A stretch of DNA of 64,000 nt from Epichloe hybrida (taxonomy: Eukaryota; Ascomycota; Sordariomycetes; Hypocreales; Clavicipitaceae): the NCBI GenBank assembly GCA_019022495.1, contig JAFEKR010000002.1, positions 2,108,001-2,172,000 of the forward strand, written 5' to 3'. Under the pieces are notes generated by a model. The model ran no database searches and had not been told where the DNA came from. It was given only the letters and a program-made list of their open reading frames with translations. Positions 60,580 to 64,000 of the stretch are shown piece after piece. Each line of letters begins with the position of its first letter. Position 1 is the first letter of the stretch. The position numbers and the translations under genes are program-made.

Positions 60580-60877
60580 CGATGGGATTGAATCACGGTT
60601 GTAGTGAATGAATGAATGAATGAATAAAAATGAATAAAAACACAAGACTGAATTAGAGACAGGGAAACGGGTTCATCGCTCAGTGATGATTACTTGATTC
60701 TCTCCAAGATGCAAGGACGACTGGAAGTGCCGCATCCTCAAGTCTCGATTTCCAAAAACAACGTGCCATCACACTACTACAAACGTACTGCGTTTATCTA
60801 GCTCATAGCATATAATTCAATGTTCTCTCTTCCGCGCCGATGGCTTCATGGATGTGGGCATCCTCCGGGGCCACGTT
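60580..60877. other. Convergent spacer with GAAT microsatellite
   Basis: Between the convergent 3' ends of the regulator and the P450. A GAAT tetranucleotide tandem is at 60,606-60,628, followed by two AATGAATAAAAA units. Confidence 0.7.
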
Positions 60878-62957
60878 TCAGGTCTTGGCCGTATAAGGCG
60901 TGAGACGAACTCTGACAGGCGGCTTTTGCCACACCATGTAGACACGCAAGTCCCTGTCCCAGTCGACTTCGTCCCCATTCGCCAGGCGCCAATCAAACCG
61001 CCAACACAGCCTTGCAATCATGACTCGAAGCACAGTGTACGCCACGGCTTGGCCGATACAGTTTCGAGACCCGATGCTAAATGGACGAAATGCGCTTTGA
61101 GCGTCCGCATCATACATTCGATCGTAGTCTGCGTGGGCGGCGGGAAGCCATCTTTGAGGCTTGAATCCGTATGGGTGCCGGAAGTATCGCGCGGAATGCG
61201 TCGTGGCGTAAGCGCAGGTGGAAACTACACACTAAGTGAAGACGATTTAGTTGCCAAGTATTCAATGTGCAGCGAGAATTGAAAAAAGCACCGGAAGAGA
61301 CAAGGAGACAACAAAACTTTACCCCCTTTGGCACAAAATGACCATCGATCATGTGTCCCGGGCTGATGCGAGGCAGCCCGTACGGGACATTTGTATGGAG
61401 CCGAAGCGTCTCCTCGATAACGGCATGGAGCCATGGAAGTTCACGGAGCGAATCATCCGTCATCTCGTCCAGGGAGTGAAACTTCTCGCGCAGCTCTCCT
61501 TGCAATTTGCTCATGGGGCCCTCGTTGGTGGTGAGAAAGTAGATTGCAGCGGAAAGCACACTGGAGGATTCGAAATGGTCGAAAATGAGATGAACGGCCT
61601 GCGAGACGAGAAACTCCTTTGGGGGCAAGAGACCGCCCTCGTGGACGAACTGAGCCAGGTAATCAAGCTCCTTTGCATCATCTCGGCCCTTGACTCGCTC
61701 TTCAACGAGTTTGCTGCTCAATCTATGGGCCCTGACATAGCTGAGCGCGACGTTGGGGGGTAGCAGGAGATAGGAGAGCCAAGAGATGAGAGGGAATCGT
61801 CGAAAGACCATCCGAATCGTAGTCCACTGGCCTACACCAAGAATCGACGCAAGGATCGGGTTGTTTCTCCCTATTTTTTGTTTTTGCCAATTCCGGATTA
61901 GCGGATGAGTCTATCTGGATATGAATAAAAAAATGAAAGTTCTTTCTCGTCAAACGCACCATCCCGGACATTGTGAAAGTCATGATTCACGGCAATAGCT
62001 CCACCGATGTCGGTCGTGACTCGCTCGAACCACTACGTCGTCACCACTCAGATCACAAACACACATCGAAGACGCCAGGTATAGGGATAGGGGTATGTTA
62101 TACGTACGGGGACGATATTGAATCCATCGCGGGTTTCCGACATGTCCTCCAGTTTTTCAAGCAGTAGATCAGTGTGACGATGTATCTTCGGTTGATATGC
62201 CTTCAAAGAGCGAGGACTGAATGCCGGGGCCAGTTGCTTGCGTGCAGCGCGGTGCTGCTCGACATCACGCTCAGATGCCAGGCCTTCATACTTTTCACCC
62301 AAATCCAGCATATCCGACTTGACAAATGCAGGGCGACCTTGAATGGTGCTGGTATAGATGTCTGAGAAACGATGGGAAGTCAGCATGGACACGCATTTGT
62401 CGAGCGCAGTGCGGTCGCTCAGCAGGCGGAGTCCAGCTTACCAGTATATGCCTCTGGCGTGAAGAACACCACCTCATTCGGCGCAATTCGCACTACATCT
62501 CCTATTCCTGCTCGTCAGCCAACTCAAGGCATCATGGGCGGTGAGTCGTGCGAACCGTGTTCGTGAAAAGCGCGCTGGATAGCCCAGGGATAGCGGCCAG
62601 ACAGCCTGGAAAACACTCAAGACCCGTCCGTCAGTCACTGCTTTCGAGTCATGTTCTGGGAAAGAGGGCAGGCAGCTTGTATCTTACCAATGATATCCAT
62701 ACCACAGGTTGGATATGGCGGCGAGTTTTGGGCCAGGGAAACGGGCCAGCGGGTGAAACCGAAGCAAGTAGATGGCTCGTGAGAATGCATATATGATTAT
62801 CTTTCTGCGTATTTAGCCACATCATATACATAACCTGTGCCTCATTAAACAGCCTGATTCTTACACTGGTTAGAAGAACGACTACATATTGCTGGAGGGA
62901 CAACCTGTTGCTCAAAGTCGTCATCTCCAGGGCCAAATTTCTCAGTTGGGCTTCCAT
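60878..62957 (-). CDS. Cytochrome P450 (CYP65-like, cluster type)
   Basis: Eight exons on the minus strand: 62957-62867, 62775-62688, 62605-62556, 62507-62442, 62361-62108, 62032-61958, 61910-61323 and 61231-60878, giving 521 residues. Order: membrane anchor ([17 protein letters not shown]), [52 protein letters not shown] (C-helix), [13 protein letters not shown] with the ExxR motif, [11 protein letters not shown], and the heme loop [13 protein letters not shown]. Resembles isotrichodermin C-15 hydroxylase-type P450s that oxidise polyketide or terpene products. All junctions keep frame with GT-AG introns except exon 6 to 7: the obvious GTGCGT donor gives the wrong phase, while a GC-AG intron (61957-61911) restores [14 protein letters not shown] one-base deletion there is the alternative. 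It is divergent from the PKS, sharing a 544-bp promoter. Confidence 0.8.
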
Positions 62958-63501
62958 GTTGGGGGTTTCGATTTGCCGGGCCACGAACGCGGATCAGAAC
63001 AACAGTTCTAGTTGCGGATATGAATTTTGATGGAATTAGAGGACATGTTATTATCGAGACTGGAACGACTTCGTTTTCGGATACATTCTGCTCCCCCACA
63101 ATCTGTTTGATACCCCGATGCACTGTCATCCTATCGGAGGGCTCAAAATGCTCCGAATCAATTCACGCCGACCCCGGAGCGTAAGCTCTGCGGAGCTGAG
63201 GCGACTCGGTCGGAACTGAGCCGGGAATCATGCTCAATCGTGATTGTTTCCACTTGCTATATTCTAGTCCTCGGAACCTTTCGAACATTTTTGAGATTCC
63301 GTGAACTTCAGTTCGAAGAGTCAACGGCAACCATCACCAGACAGAGATTTTCCAGCCAATACCCTCTGTGATTTCGCATCAATTGCCGAAAATACCACAT
63401 ATTCGCGGTTGTCACGGTCACTCAGACCCACCAAAGTCAAATCAAGTTTATCGTACTGTGCTTGAGCGCATTTGCCTCTGTCTAGGTCATACTTGCGTGT
63501 C
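62958..63501. promoter_or_regulatory. Bidirectional P450/PKS promoter
   Basis: A 544-bp region between divergent starts, the usual layout for co-regulated cluster genes. It contains CGGAGG at 63,136 and a cluster of TCGGAAC and GGCGACTCGGTCGGAACTGA-type half-sites at about 63,190-63,220 (two TCGG direct repeats), plausible binding sites for the Zn2Cys6 regulator. The site assignment is inference. Confidence 0.5.
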
Positions 63502-64000
63502 ATGGAGACGGGGGAAATGCCTCCATCACAACGAGGCAATGAGCCCATTGCCATTATTGGTAGTGGCTGCCGACTTCCGGGTGGCTCCAACTCCCCTTCG
63601 GCACTCTGGAAGCTCCTGAGTGAACCTCGTGATGTTCTCTGCCAGATCCCGCCCAGTCGATTCGATGTGCGTGGATTTTATCACGAGGATCCCCAGTTTC
63701 CTGGCCATACCAATGTGAAGCACTCTTATCTTTTGCAAGAGAATATCGCACGCTTCGATGCTGCTTTCTTCAACATCACGCCGACAGAAGCCATGGCCAT
63801 GGACCCTCAACAGCGGCTGCTGCTGGAAACGGTATATGAGGCCATGGAGGCGGCAGGCTTGACCATACAAGGCTTGAAAGGCTCCGATACGGGAGTTTAT
63901 GTCGGCCAGATGTATGGTGACTATGAGGCCCTTCAAAACCGAGATCTTCACCGTGTTCCCACGTATCACGGGCTAGGTGAGTGGTTTTTTTGTTGGTCGA
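63502..64000 (+). CDS. Highly reducing polyketide synthase, 5' end (LovB type)
   Basis: The first exon, 63502-63976, encodes the start of the ketosynthase domain; a GTGAGT donor at 63977 begins an intron that runs off the window. Seen: EPIAIIGSGCRLPGG near the N-terminus, WKLLSEPRDVL, IPPSRFDVRGFY, HSYLLQENIARFDAAFFNI, the hallmark MDPQQRLLLETVYEAMEAAG, GVYVGQMYGDY, and PTYHGLG, where the family continues with the active-site exon. This pattern is that of LovB-like highly reducing type I PKSs and PKS-NRPS hybrids, many of which lack a working ER domain and need a trans reductase. The LovC-like gene at 25,404-26,565 is the natural partner. Everything downstream of the first 158 residues lies outside the window, so domain make-up is unknown. 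Confidence 0.9.
   Translation, partial: METGEMPPSQRGNEPIAIIGSGCRLPGGSNSPSALWKLLSEPRDVLCQIPPSRFDVRGFYHEDPQFPGHTNVKHSYLLQENIARFDAAFFNITPTEAMAMDPQQRLLLETVYEAMEAAGLTIQGLKGSDTGVYVGQMYGDYEALQNRDLHRVPTYHGLGEWFFCWS

Overview
The window is nuclear DNA from a filamentous ascomycete, most likely a Sordariomycete of the order Hypocreales. The reasons are short GT-AG introns (about 55-190 bp), gene content and order (IPI3, ISD11, EMC1, MCD4), a LovB/LovC-style polyketide gene pair, and a large AT-rich block whose repeat copies differ almost only by C:G to T:A changes, which is the mark of repeat-induced point mutation (RIP). I cannot name the species.

Bases 1-18,121 are a normal-GC, gene-dense housekeeping stretch: IPI3 (ribosome assembly), ISD11 (Fe-S biogenesis), a long disordered acidic protein, EMC1 (ER membrane complex), an SDR remnant, a small unknown gene, a tRNA-Leu(UAA) with an intron, and MCD4 (GPI anchor synthesis).

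Bases 18,340-29,457 look like a decaying metabolic-cluster arm. It holds a Tri3-like acyltransferase pseudogene, two cytochrome P450 pseudogenes broken by small indels and stop codons, and two intact genes: a Lag1/Lac1-type ceramide synthase and a LovC-type trans-acting enoyl reductase.

Bases 30,647-59,016 (28.4 kb) are one nested transposon island of very low GC. The host is a Copia retrotransposon on the minus strand with 5-bp target duplications (AATAG). Into it went a Ty3/Gypsy chromovirus (31,083-39,278, duplication TATTA) and a hAT-like element with 8-bp duplications (43,167-57,892, CTAATTAC). Those in turn contain further hAT-like copies, a 3.6-kb satellite of a 10-bp unit, a second Copia remnant, 320-bp GC-rich inverted arms and a 579-bp TRIM. 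Removing the insertions returns a Copia of about 5.4 kb, a normal length.

Bases 59,215-64,000 resume at normal GC with an AflR-like Zn2Cys6 regulator, a cytochrome P450, and the 5' end of a LovB-type highly reducing polyketide synthase running off the window. The simplest reading is that the reductase on the left and the PKS, P450 and regulator on the right belong to one biosynthetic cluster which the transposon nest has split; the ceramide synthase may be a resistance or bystander gene. Exon boundaries were placed by hand from splice signals and reading-frame continuity.
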